Source: Acidobacteriota bacterium (GTDB taxonomy: Bacteria > Acidobacteriota > Terriglobia > Terriglobales > Acidobacteriaceae). From it: a stretch of DNA of 64,000 nt. This document shows, one piece after another, positions 16,040 through 25,239 of this stretch. Position 1 is the stretch's first letter. Each line of letters starts with the position of its first letter. Location of the stretch: NCBI GenBank assembly GCA_003225055.1, contig QIAU01000143.1, forward strand, positions 1 through 64,000. The letters run 5' to 3'. The translations under genes were made by a program, and so were the position numbers. The notes under the pieces are model-generated. The model saw nothing but the letters and a program-made list of their open reading frames with translations. It searched no databases and had not been told where the DNA came from.

Positions 16040-17103
16040 ATGAACCCTGCTGTAACAATGCGGCAAATTGCGGAGCGAGCCGGAGTGTCGCTTGGTACCG
16101 TGTAGCACGTCATCAATAACACAGCCAAGGTTCGGGAAAAACTGCGGCAGCGGGTATTGGAGGCGATCCACGGCCTTGGTTATCAGCCCAGCCAACTGGC
16201 CCGCGGACTGCGCCGGAATCAGACCAATACGCTGGTCATGATCATCCCCGATGTGACCAATCCGTTCTTCCCGCCGTCGTGCGCGGCGTAGAGGACGTCG
16301 CTTACAAGAGTTCCTTCCGCCTCGTACTGTGCAACACGGACAATGACGCTCGCAAGGAGATCTCTTACCTAAACGAAATGCGATCCTATCTGCCCGCCGG
16401 GTGGTTGCTGATTCCGGCGGTAGACAGCCAGATAGCCTCCCACTTCCGATCCCCGGGGATGGGGGGGGCCGGTGGTTTGCCTTGACCGCCAGCCTCAGGG
16501 TTGGAACGGAGATCTGGTTCTGGTGGCGAACGAAGTAGGAGCGCATGGTGCCACGCGACATCTCTTGCGCATGGGACACCGCCAGCCCGCAGTGATCACC
16601 GGCCCGCTACACCTTCGTAACGCAGTGGAGAGACTGCAGGGATTCAAGCGAGCTCTCGCCGAGGCCAAGGTGCCGATTGAACCGGACTATATTCAGGAAG
16701 CGGGCTTTGAGCGCAACAGCGGGTATCAGGCGGCCAGGCGGCTGTTGCGAATGCTGCCCAGGCCTACCGCAATTTTTGCCTGCAATGATCTAATGGCGCT
16801 GGGCGTACTGCTGGCGGCCCGCGATCTCGGTCTGCACTGCCCGGAAGATCTCTCCATTGTCGGATTTGACAGTCTCGATTTCGCTGAATTTACGCCGGCG
16901 CTCACCACGGTGCACCAACCCGGTTACCAGCTCGGCACGACCGCTGCACGACTTCTATTGGAACGGATTGACGGCTTATCGCAACCCCCCAGCAGGTTGT
17001 GCTGCCGACTGAGTTGAAGATCCGTCACTCGGCCGCTCCTCCCGCTAGTGGGAATTCTCTTTCCAAAGCCAAGGCACGCCCAGAGACAGTCGAGGTTCGC
17101 TGA
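16040..17103 (+). pseudogene. LacI-family transcriptional regulator, one stop and three frameshifts
   Basis: The helix-turn-helix reads MRQIAERAGVSLGTV, then TAG where Ser of the usual VSHVIN is expected, then HVINNTAKVREKL. The sugar-binding part follows in pieces: TLVMIIPDVTNPFF, a frameshift near 16270, RLVLCNTDNDARKEISYLN, a second at a run of eight G (16461-16468), DRQPQGWNGDLVLVANEVG, AIFACNDLMALGVLLA, LSIVGFDSLDFAEFTPALTT and a third at a run of six C (16985-16990) before the tail ending at 17103. It would have repressed nearby carbohydrate genes through GAAACG-type operators. Confidence 0.85.
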
Positions 17104-17300
17104 GTTCTCTTAGTCGGACTGGTACTTGCTGCCATTTCCTTATTTGCCTTGACGGAATTCGAAACCGGAAATAATGTTCGTGCCCGATGCTTTGAAAGCT
17201 TCAAGCTCAAGCACATTTGTGGACTGCAATTCAGCGCTTCATAGATTGATTGGAGGTATTTACTTGACGCCACCGACCCCCACCTATAGGGTTCGAGGGC

Positions 17301-17699
17301 ATGGGCAAAGATTATCCGCGCACTTTGATGGACTTTGAACGGCGTTTTCACGACGAAGGGGCGAGTGCCTCGTACTTCTCTAAGCTGCGCTGGCCCACGG
17401 GATGGGTATGCCCGCGGTGCGAAGGACGGGAGAGCTCGCTGGTCCGGCGAAATCGCTGGCGCTGCGGCCAGTGCCGGGACCCTCTTCCAGCACAGTCACC
17501 TGCCCTGACATCTTGGTTTCGAGCTATGGGGTACGTCACGAACCAGAAGAACGGCGTCAGCGCGTTGGGATTACAGCGTGTGCTGGGCCTGGGCAGCTAC
17601 AAAACCGCCTGGGCGCGGCACTCCGCGTCACCGCCCCGCGGGAGAGCCGCGGTGGGGGAACGAAAACAATCGTACGATCGGACGATCGGCGTGAGCTGA
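17301..17699 (+). mobile_element. IS1595-family transposase, decayed N-terminal part
   Basis: The N-terminal zinc-ribbon is clear: MGKDYPRTLMDFERRFHDEG, WPTGWVCPRCEGRESSLVRR and WRCGQC. The next segment has lost several residues and shifted frame (DPLPAQSPA, whose other frame reads GTLFQHSHLP), then recovers as LTSWFRAMGYVTNQKNGVSA and LQRVLGLGSYKTAW before shifting again near 17620. The DDE catalytic domain is absent. Inactive remnant. Confidence 0.75.
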
Positions 17700-17856
17700 C
17701 TCTTCCCGGTTTCCTCATGTTCTCTCCCATTCTTGGAAGTCCACTCGGCATCAACCGACCACTAGGCCGTGGCATCTGATTCGCGCTTTGGCAAGGTTGG
17801 GAGAACGGGATTAAGCTACTGCGCGTGGCCGTTGGAATGAAATCTTTCAAATGGAT

Positions 17857-17882
17857 CCCCAAAAAAGTGCCCCAAAAAAGTG
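17857..17882 (+). repeat. Perfect 13-base tandem duplication upstream of a promoter-like site
   Basis: CCCCAAAAAAGTG occurs twice head to tail (17857-17869 and 17870-17882), immediately followed by C and the hexamer TTGACA. An A-tract duplicated just upstream of a -35 box could act as an UP-like element. Confidence 0.6.
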
Positions 17883-17883
17883 C

Positions 17884-17911
17884 TTGACAAAGGATTTTGA
17901 AACGATCTAAC
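17884..17911 (+). promoter_or_regulatory. Candidate promoter of the TPR/TonB-receptor operon
   Basis: TTGACA (17884-17889) and TCTAAC (17906-17911) with a 16-base spacer resemble a sigma-70 promoter. The spacer holds TTTTGAAACGAT (17895-17906), half of a LacI-type site like the one at 13770. It lies about 100 bases before the TPR gene start. Assignment is by pattern only. Confidence 0.35.
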
Positions 17912-18013
17912 TTCCGCCCTGTTTTGGTTCGATGGTCTCGCAAGAAGTGCGGTTCGCTTGCATGTCGTGTTGTAGTTCCATGGGGGTGAGGGCACTGTAG
18001 CCTCTCGAATCAC

Positions 18014-19642
18014 ATGACCGGAAGCTCTATATATTGTACGCACCGACTTCTCACTCTATTGCACCGCTCGCGGCCAGTATGGCTCGGACTGTATTCGGCT
18101 CTCTTGGTTTTGCCGGTTGTTTGGGCGCAGTCTGCTCCGGTGTTCTCGACCTCGAGTGAGTCCGAGGCTGCTCAGGCGTTCCGCTTGGGTATGAGCCTGG
18201 TCAAAGCGGGACGCCTCGATGAGGCCATACCAGCTTTTAAGAACGGCCTCGTGACTGATCCCCAAAGTGCAGTCCTGCTAAACGTGATCGGGGCTACCTA
18301 CAGCTTGAAAGGTGATTTCGCGCAAGCCGAAAGTTATTTACTCAAGTGCCTGCAAACCGACCCGGGGTTTGTGCCTGCCCGAAAGAACCTGGCGATAAGT
18401 TATTTCAATTCGGGTAAGTACAATTTAGCCATCACGGAATTTGAAAGACTGGTTAATACGCCGGGCGACTCACGTTCCGTAGCTTTTCTTTTTTTGGGAA
18501 TCATTGCCGAAGAGCAAGGGAACTTCAGCAAATCCGCTTCGCTCCTGGGAGATTCTGGGGACATTGTCTATCAGTATCCGCTGGCGCTGCTATCGTTTGC
18601 ACACTCCCTTTTGGAGTTGGACCAGGCGCAGAAGGCGGATGCTGTCTTAAAGAGCCTGGACGCGATGTCCGGCGTCGCGGCCTCCGAATACTTCAAGGCA
18701 GGTCTCCTCTACTCGCAACAGAGGCAATACCATCAGGCCCTCGCGGAACTCGACAGGGCAAACAAGATGGATCCCCTGCTGGGGGGGCTTCAATATCAAC
18801 GGTCGGTTGTCTTGGACGAGTTGGGCCGCTCGGATGAGGCGCTGAAGCTGCTCAAAGATCTCATCAGCATCAAGCCGGACGCCGACTCTTTGAATCTACT
18901 GGCCAACCTCGCCCGAAGAAAGGGTGACCTCAATCTGGCGATCCAATCACTGCGGCAAGCCGCACTGCTCGAACCGGGAAGAGAGAGCAATTACTTAGAT
19001 TTCAGCACCATCTGCATGGACTACGAAAATTATCCTCTGGCCCTGGAAGCTGCTGAGATCGGACTGGCGCACATCCCCGGTTCCTATCGCTTGCAGGTGC
19101 AAAAGGGCGCCATCCTCGAAAAACTCGGCCGCTTCGGCGAAGCCGAAAAGATCGTGCAGAGAGCCAGCAAGCTCCAGGAAGACAACAGTGTCGCCCTCCT
19201 AAGTCTTGCCATCATCCAGACGCACGCGGGCGAGCTACAAGACGCGATCCACACACTTTCTTCAGCCATTGAAAAATTTCCGTCCAATTCCCAGATGCAT
19301 TACTACCTGGGCGTCGCACTCGAACAAACGTTGGAGCACGACGCGAGGGCCGCAGAAGCATTCAGGCAAACCATCCGATTGAATCCCTCTTTTGCGGACT
19401 CTTACTACCACTTCGCCAAACTGTATTTGAAAAAGGACCCGAAACTCGCCGAGCAAAACTTGCTGACCTGTCTACGGCTGGACCCGCACCACCTGTCGGC
19501 GGAGTACAGCCTGGGCCGTCTTTATCTCCAGACCGGAAGGCGAGTGGAAGGACGAGCTTTAATTGATGCGTTCGAACGCCAGCAGCAAGCCGAGACGCTT
19601 AAAGTACAGCAGAAGCCCAGTCTCGAATTGGCACAAAGATGA
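18014..19642 (+). CDS. Exported TPR-repeat protein
   Basis: A 542-residue protein with an N-terminal hydrophobic segment (LGLYSALLVLPVVWAQ, about residues 25-40) acting as signal peptide, then a near-continuous array of tetratricopeptide repeats from about residue 55 to 520, for example FRLGMSLVKAGRLDEAIPAF, ATYSLKGDFAQAESYLLKCL, GLLYSQQRQYHQALAELDRA and GRLYLQTGRRVEGRALID. TPR proteins scaffold multi-protein complexes. Its stop overlaps an ATG (ATGA at 19639) at the head of the TonB-receptor frame, so the two are cotranscribed. In Acidobacteriota such TPR proteins are often paired with receptors and may present substrates in the periplasm (inference). Confidence 0.9.
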   Translation: MTGSSIYCTHRLLTLLHRSRPVWLGLYSALLVLPVVWAQSAPVFSTSSESEAAQAFRLGMSLVKAGRLDEAIPAFKNGLVTDPQSAVLLNVIGATYSLKGDFAQAESYLLKCLQTDPGFVPARKNLAISYFNSGKYNLAITEFERLVNTPGDSRSVAFLFLGIIAEEQGNFSKSASLLGDSGDIVYQYPLALLSFAHSLLELDQAQKADAVLKSLDAMSGVAASEYFKAGLLYSQQRQYHQALAELDRANKMDPLLGGLQYQRSVVLDELGRSDEALKLLKDLISIKPDADSLNLLANLARRKGDLNLAIQSLRQAALLEPGRESNYLDFSTICMDYENYPLALEAAEIGLAHIPGSYRLQVQKGAILEKLGRFGEAEKIVQRASKLQEDNSVALLSLAIIQTHAGELQDAIHTLSSAIEKFPSNSQMHYYLGVALEQTLEHDARAAEAFRQTIRLNPSFADSYYHFAKLYLKKDPKLAEQNLLTCLRLDPHHLSAEYSLGRLYLQTGRRVEGRALIDAFERQQQAETLKVQQKPSLELAQR

Positions 19643-19671
19643 ATAGGACCTCAGAAGAAGGGAAGGACACC

Positions 19672-22600
19672 ATGAAGGCATTACGTCTAGCCGCGACGAC
19701 AATCACGCTGGTCTTCTTGTCCGTGGTCCTCAACGTGCCCGCCCACGCTCAATTCACCAGTGGATTGACAGGAACGGTGACAGACCAGACTGGAGCTGCG
19801 ATCTCAGGGGCCAAAATCATTGTCACCAATCAAGATACCCACGTCAGTCGGTATACGACTACCGCGGATAACGGTGACTTCCGCATTACGTCGCTGCCCG
19901 GGGCGATGTATACAGTTGAGGTCCAGCAGGTGGGATTCAAGACCTGGGTGCAACAGGATCTGCAGTTGGAATCCAACCAGGTAAAGAGCCTTTACCCGAC
20001 CCTTGTCTTGCCCAGCGAAACCGTCACCGTAGACGTTACCGCAGAGCTGGCGGCGGTTGAGGCGGACAAGGCCAACACTTCGCGAGAAATTTCCGAGTCC
20101 CTCGTCCATGGTGCGCCATTACTCGGAAGAAATGTCTACACCAGCATGATCGAATTAGCGCCAGGTGTCACAGGTTCGGGGCTGCCGGCTGGAGGCGCGC
20201 TTGGTTCCGGTTCCGCGAACAACGATAGTTTTGAACAGGAGGCGGGGTATCAGCTCAACGCCGCCGGGCAGCGGCAGGAGAACAATCAGTACGATGTCGA
20301 CGGCAGCATCGCGGTGAGCGCCTCTCGTGACGGAGTCGTGAACCTGTCGCCGGAGCCGGACTTTATTCAGGCCGTGCGTATTTCAGGAGCGACGATTGAC
20401 GCCTCCAAGGGGCGCTACAGCGGGGCCTACGTGCAGGTCTTCACGAAACCGGGAACCAACGAGATACATGCTTCGTTGTCGGAGTTCCACACGGATAACG
20501 CGTTGACGTCCCGAACCGAGTTTCAGTACTGTCCTCCGGGATCAACCGGGTGCCGCGCAATCCCGGCTTTTCGCCGCAACGAATTCGGCGGAACCCTGGG
20601 TGGCACGATTATCAAGAACAAACTGTTCGCGTTTGGCGGTGTCTTTTTCTTGAGATCCTCCAATGCAACAACGCAGGTAGCAACTGTCGAGACGCCCCAG
20701 TTCGCGCAATTTGTCGAGCAGAATTTTCCGAATAATCTCTCTTCGACATTCTTCAAGCAGGCGCCCCCGGGGGCCACGTCTACCACTGGTATCGTCACCG
20801 TGGGACAACTCCAGGCAACCCACCCCGGTTTCTATCCGGAATCCCCCGCATTTCAAAACAATCCCAATCTGCCCGCTTTCGGGACAGCAACTTTTCCACA
20901 GAGTTTGCCCCATAACGCCTATCAGTGGCATGTCCGGCTCGACTACAATTTGAACGAATCGAAAGATCGCTTCTTCTTCGATTGGTTCCGGACCTACTCC
21001 GACCAACTACAATCCGATCCGCGCCCCATCTATCGAGTAAAGGTTCCGAACAACGGGTTTTTCGCCAAACTCGACTGGACCCATGCGTTCTCTCCAAGAC
21101 TCTTGAATGACGCCGGTTTCACTTGGATCGATGCCGACGGATCCAATCCCGGCACGGCGCACAACCAGAGTCTTCCCAATGTCAGCATCTCAGGAGTGGC
21201 CGGATTTTCACAGTGGGGTCCGGCTGGCTGGGTGCATCAGAACTACAGCTGGCATGACGTGCTGACTTGGACGCATGGCAGTCACACCATCAGCGCGGGA
21301 GGCGATATCGACCGGCATCATGACGACGATGGGTTTACCAGTCCTCTGCTGCGGCCGGGTTTCGGTTTTAACAACCTCCTGGACTTCGCCCAGGATCAGC
21401 CTTTTTCCCAGAGCGGTCCCGCAATTCAGGTATCTAACAGTGCCTTGGCCAGCGACCTGTATCAGATCCTGCGCTGGCTTTACGGAGGAGCATTCCTTCA
21501 GGATGACTGGAAGGTGACGCACCGGTTCACGCTGAACTTAGGTATTCGGTACGACTACTTCGGCCACTGGGGGACCTACTACAATTCACACACCCCATTC
21601 CCCTTCTTCACGCTGGGTTCTGGGAGCGATTTTGCTTCTCAAGTCGCCAGCGGAGCGATGTCCGTCCGGGGTGGGAAGAATGCATATGTGACAAATAATC
21701 GACCCCAGGGATGGGGCCCTCGAATTGGATTTGCATGGGATATTTTTGGTGATGGGAAAACCTCGTTGCGCGGCGGGTACGGCCTATTCTTCAACAACGT
21801 GGCTGACGGATCGTGGTCATTCCCGGCACGCGCCAATCCCCCGAATTGGGCCAACCCCTCTTTCAGCGCTCTTAGTCCAACCCATCCGTTCACCTATGTG
21901 TTGGGAGACTCGACCGGTACCGTCTGGCCGATCCCGCCGGGAATCACGTTTCAAACCAATGCGGCGGGAGGAATCGTGGGCTTACCGGTCCAAACGTCGG
22001 GTTTAGTGTCCAACCTGGATCAGCCTCGTACTCACGTTTTCATGTTGTCCCTGCAGCGGGATCTTGGGCACGGCCTGACTGCTGAGGCGGACTACAACGG
22101 CTCCCACTGTAAAAATCTATATGTCCAGACCGACGTGAATCGTTTCCCGGGCGACCTGATCCTCAACAAGGGAAGTCAGACCCGCTTGAATCATAACTTC
22201 GGCCCCATTATCTTCGGTCGCACGATTGGAATAGCAGATGGCCATTATGGCACCCTCATGTTGAGCAAACGGTTCACTCATTCCTGGCAGCTGAGGGGTA
22301 TTTACACCTTCGGCAAAGCCACGGACGACTCGAGCAGCAACGACAATGGGACGAACAACGGCGAGGCGATTTTCAACCCGTTGGACGTTCCGTTCCAACA
22401 CGGCAGGGCGGACTATAACGTGGCCAGGCGCTTCACCATTGATAGCGTGGTCGAGGTTCCGGCGGGGCTGTTCAAGAATGGTTTTGCCAAGAGCGTTCTC
22501 GGCGGTTGGCGCATGTCCAATATCGTGGTGCTGCAGAGCGGCTTGCCCTTCTCCGTATATACTGCGGCACCGTTCAATCCGGTCCTGGATTCGAACGGAA

Positions 22601-23004
22601 ACGTGGTTGGTTTGCAGCCCGGGAGCGGCGACTTCAACGCCGACGGTTACGCTTACGACCTGCCGAACGCAGCGCCCGCTGGCGCCGTACATACGGGCAA
22701 CCGGAACAATTTTCTTACAGGCTTTGCTTCGGCGTCCGCTTTCCCCACCCCCGCACTCGGACAAGAGGGCAAAGTGGGCCGCAACACCCTCACTGGCCCG
22801 GGTTTGGCTAACGTCAATACAGAATTAGGGAAGGTGGTGAAATGGGAACGCTTTTCCGTCGAATTCCGGGCGGATATTTTCAACTTGTTCAACCGCGTGA
22901 ACTTGGTGAATCCGGTTAGCGATCTACGCAGCAGCCTTTTCGGTAAATCAACCGGCCAGAATGTGCCGCGTGCGTTTCAGTTCGGGCTTCACTTGGATTT
23001 CTAA
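19672..23004 (+). CDS. TonB-dependent, Oar-like outer-membrane receptor
   Basis: A protein of about 1110 residues. Signal peptide LRLAATTITLVFLSVVLNVP ends at AHAQ; next comes a carboxypeptidase-regulatory-like beta sandwich (GLTGTVTDQTGAAISGAKI), then a plug domain (YQLNAAGQRQENNQYDVDG) and a long beta-barrel ending FQFGLHLDF, with terminal Phe as in outer-membrane proteins. It should import a large ligand, probably an oligosaccharide, using TonB energy. ATG at 19672 is chosen for its GAAGGGAAGGAC-like ribosome site and signal peptide; ATG at 19639, overlapping the TPR gene stop, is the alternative. The frame is intact over 3.3 kb. Confidence 0.9.
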   Translation: MKALRLAATTITLVFLSVVLNVPAHAQFTSGLTGTVTDQTGAAISGAKIIVTNQDTHVSRYTTTADNGDFRITSLPGAMYTVEVQQVGFKTWVQQDLQLESNQVKSLYPTLVLPSETVTVDVTAELAAVEADKANTSREISESLVHGAPLLGRNVYTSMIELAPGVTGSGLPAGGALGSGSANNDSFEQEAGYQLNAAGQRQENNQYDVDGSIAVSASRDGVVNLSPEPDFIQAVRISGATIDASKGRYSGAYVQVFTKPGTNEIHASLSEFHTDNALTSRTEFQYCPPGSTGCRAIPAFRRNEFGGTLGGTIIKNKLFAFGGVFFLRSSNATTQVATVETPQFAQFVEQNFPNNLSSTFFKQAPPGATSTTGIVTVGQLQATHPGFYPESPAFQNNPNLPAFGTATFPQSLPHNAYQWHVRLDYNLNESKDRFFFDWFRTYSDQLQSDPRPIYRVKVPNNGFFAKLDWTHAFSPRLLNDAGFTWIDADGSNPGTAHNQSLPNVSISGVAGFSQWGPAGWVHQNYSWHDVLTWTHGSHTISAGGDIDRHHDDDGFTSPLLRPGFGFNNLLDFAQDQPFSQSGPAIQVSNSALASDLYQILRWLYGGAFLQDDWKVTHRFTLNLGIRYDYFGHWGTYYNSHTPFPFFTLGSGSDFASQVASGAMSVRGGKNAYVTNNRPQGWGPRIGFAWDIFGDGKTSLRGGYGLFFNNVADGSWSFPARANPPNWANPSFSALSPTHPFTYVLGDSTGTVWPIPPGITFQTNAAGGIVGLPVQTSGLVSNLDQPRTHVFMLSLQRDLGHGLTAEADYNGSHCKNLYVQTDVNRFPGDLILNKGSQTRLNHNFGPIIFGRTIGIADGHYGTLMLSKRFTHSWQLRGIYTFGKATDDSSSNDNGTNNGEAIFNPLDVPFQHGRADYNVARRFTIDSVVEVPAGLFKNGFAKSVLGGWRMSNIVVLQSGLPFSVYTAAPFNPVLDSNGNVVGLQPGSGDFNADGYAYDLPNAAPAGAVHTGNRNNFLTGFASASAFPTPALGQEGKVGRNTLTGPGLANVNTELGKVVKWERFSVEFRADIFNLFNRVNLVNPVSDLRSSLFGKSTGQNVPRAFQFGLHLDF

Positions 23005-23078
23005 CGTTGAGGAGTCGACATAGGTGCTCCGAAACTGGGCCAGGTAGAATCACAGTTCTCACAAACTCGTAGCAGGGA

Positions 23079-23215
23079 CCCGACGAAAGGCATACGAGCG
23101 AAGAACAGGTCATTGCGATCCTGAAGCAAGCGAGGCCGGGTTAACGACGGCGGAGTTGTGTCGTCAGCACGGAATCACTGAGCAGACCTAATTACCGCTG
23201 GTGGGCAAAGTACGA
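23079..23215 (+). mobile_element. IS3-family OrfA remnant
   Basis: In alternating frames the plus strand reads EEQVIAILKQA, EAGLTTAELCRQHGITEQT and YRWWAKYDG, the helix-turn-helix region of IS3 OrfA proteins. Two frame changes within 130 bases and the absence of OrfB show that it is dead. It lies directly downstream of the TonB receptor. Confidence 0.62.
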
Positions 23216-23293
23216 CGGGATTTCTTCGCCATTGCGACACATTGGCGTGACATGAATGTAAGCCGATGGCAGAATTGAATAGGAGAAACCAAA

Positions 23294-23575
23294 ATGAGTT
23301 CGCAAATCACAAGCCCCAATACTGAAGCAGCGATCCTCTCCCGCGTCATTCAGGTCGAGAAAGGGGCCTTGTCGCGCGGCGCCGCCGAGTATTTGTTGTC
23401 CGTTCGTTTTGGCGAACGCGACGTCGCACGCATGAACGAGTTGTCTGAGTTGGCTCGGCAAGGCAAACTGACCACTCAAGAACAAGCTGAGCTCGACAGC
23501 TACCTCCACGTGAGCAATCTGCTGGCTGTTATGCAATCTAAAGGACGCCGCGCCTTGCAGCGCTCCACTCAGTAA
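23294..23575 (+). CDS. Small conserved hypothetical protein
   Basis: A 93-residue soluble, helical protein with no signal peptide. The segments AILSRVIQVEKGALSRGAAE and LTTQEQAELDSYLHVSNLLA resemble small proteins that I associate, from memory, with a position just upstream of HNH nuclease genes in soil bacteria. An HNH fragment follows 10 bases after the stop, in keeping with this. The ribosome site AGGAGAAA is good. It might be an immunity or accessory partner of the nuclease, but no function is known to me. Confidence 0.7.
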   Translation: MSSQITSPNTEAAILSRVIQVEKGALSRGAAEYLLSVRFGERDVARMNELSELARQGKLTTQEQAELDSYLHVSNLLAVMQSKGRRALQRSTQ

Positions 23576-23584
23576 TCAGACATC

Positions 23585-23725
23585 TTGAACGCTGATCTCA
23601 TCCGCCGGGTTTGGGAGCGCGCGGCGGACCGCTGTGAATACTGCCAGTTGCCCTCTGACGCCAAGGCACTCGGTCATCTGCCCTGCGCATACCGGTTGTT
23701 CCAGAGCCAAACCCCACTTCCATAG
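23585..23725 (+). pseudogene. HNH endonuclease, 5' fragment
   Basis: From TTG at 23585 the frame reads NADLIRRVWERAADRCEYCQ, the start of HNH nucleases with the first zinc-binding CxxC (CEYC). After LPSDAKAL the family match is lost and TAG at 23723-23725 ends the frame. The His-Asn-His catalytic part is missing. Inactive remnant of the partner of the upstream small gene. Confidence 0.62.
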
Positions 23726-24267
23726 CGAGCCTGTGCCATCCCTGAATAGTGATGCGAACCGCCTGTACTTGCGAGGCGGCAAAAAAAAGATACCCGAAGC
23801 AGCCGATCACGAGCGGCAACTTCAAAGATTGCAGGAAATTCTAGACGAATTAATGTCCCTGACTGATTGGGAAAAGCCATGAATCTCCAGGCTTGGACAT
23901 TCGATTCAAAGCTTCACTGAAGCATGGTCAGAACTTGCAGCAGACCCGTGCAGCAGACCTGGCGACTGGCATGACCGTTCGCGTTAGACTAGCAACCCCA
24001 TTTTTGCAGTGACGCTAAGTTCTTGGGGTGAGGCTCTGGGTCTAGGCCGGCAGCCCGTGCAAGGCCGTGTTTTTCCATTCGCACCATGTTCACTCAACAG
24101 AAGTTGCTTACATCGTAAATACATGGAAGGCGGTATTGCTTTGGCCACAGGTCGTGGCACCATCTGTTTGCGACACTTCGTGATCAGCTGTTCCCGAGTA
24201 CTGGCATTCCTTCTCGCCAACAACTGATAGTTCGGGGCAGAAGACCCCATGCGGAAAGGGGACTGTG
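23726..24267. other. No complete gene recognised
   Basis: About 540 bases. A plus-strand frame ending at 23882 closes with a coiled-coil-like stretch (DHERQLQRLQEILDELMSL) that could be the tail of a lost gene. The rest, up to the response regulator, shows nothing recognisable; it must contain that gene's promoter. Confidence 0.4.
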
Positions 24268-24654
24268 ATGACCCGCATTTTAATAGCCGATGATAGTCAG
24301 ACAGTGCGCGAGGGAATTCGTAATTTGCTCAACCAGCACAGAGATTGGGAAGTTTGTGGGGAAGCAATAGACGGACAGGATGCAATTCAGAAAAGCGGGC
24401 AGTTAGCTCCCGATGTGATCGTCCTCGATTTTTGTATGCCCGGGGTGAATGGTATCGAAGCGGCGCGCCGAATCTCCGAGATATGCCCGAGTGCTTCGTT
24501 GCTTCTATGCTCGATGTTTTTGGATTCTCAGCTTGTTAGATTGGCGCGGAATGCTGGTATGGCGGGCGCGATCTCCAAGAGTAATGTGGGGAAAATTGTG
24601 AGCGGCATTGAGGCACTTCTCCATGGGGAGGAGTTCTTTGCGAATCAGATATGA
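24268..24654 (+). CDS. Single-domain response regulator (receiver only)
   Basis: A 128-residue CheY-like receiver with the acidic pair in ILIADDS, the phosphoacceptor Asp in VIVLDFCMPGVNG, Ser in LLCSMF and Lys in GAISKSNVG. No output domain follows. ATG at 24268 is preceded by GGAAAGGGG; a GTG three bases upstream is possible. No histidine kinase is nearby, so its partner is encoded elsewhere. It is complete and probably works as a phosphate shuttle or protein-binding switch. Confidence 0.9.
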   Translation: MTRILIADDSQTVREGIRNLLNQHRDWEVCGEAIDGQDAIQKSGQLAPDVIVLDFCMPGVNGIEAARRISEICPSASLLLCSMFLDSQLVRLARNAGMAGAISKSNVGKIVSGIEALLHGEEFFANQI

Positions 24655-24791
24655 TTGAAGAAATCATTGCGAAATCCCGGCCTACCTACCAGGCCTGAAC
24701 GATCACCAAGACTTCGACCGTGTCATTTTGGTGTCACAAGACTAAACCCCCCAGTCGTTGATTCCGATGTATGGAACGAAGTTAGGTTAGC

Positions 24792-25203
24792 TCACCATTT
24801 GCCGCGTTTCACGAAATCGTAGGCCTCCTTGGCCAGCTCCACCCAGCCTCCCTTTCCCTGGACCACGACACACTTTTTCATGACTCTGCCCTGACCGGGA
24901 TCGAAGTGCTTGCCATCGCCTCCACTCACCAGCGCGTCGACGCGTTTGCTGGGGAAGTTTCGTGACGAATTGCTTCGTCCCGAACATGGCGAAGATCTTT
25001 CCATTCACTTTGAGGCCATAGGAGGACATCAGCTTTCCTTGCGCTAAATCGCGATAACCGGCGAAAGCGTCGACGACGGGCTGAAAAGTGGGATCGATTT
25101 CGGGCGAAGCCGCCTTCTGTTTTATTCTCTTGGTTGGCACAACCTCCTCCCGCTGCACCGGAGCTGGCTTAATCTTCGAGAGCGTGCCGAGGCGGTCTGA
25201 CAT
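24792..25203 (-). pseudogene. TfoX N-terminal-domain-like protein, frameshifted
   Basis: ATG at 25203 starts MSDRLGTLSKIKPAP, leading to FQPVVDAFAGYRDLAQGKLM and KVNGKIFAMFGTKQFVTKLP. A single-base shift in a run of C near 24955 moves the reading to SKRVDALVSGGDGKHFDPGQ and GGWVELAKEAYDFVKRGKW, ending at 24792. The joined product of about 137 residues matches small proteins related to the TfoX N-terminal domain. One indel would restore it, so a recent lesion is likely. Confidence 0.72.
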
Positions 25204-25239
25204 AGCGCCTCCGACATTCCACTTTGCACTTCTCCGACT

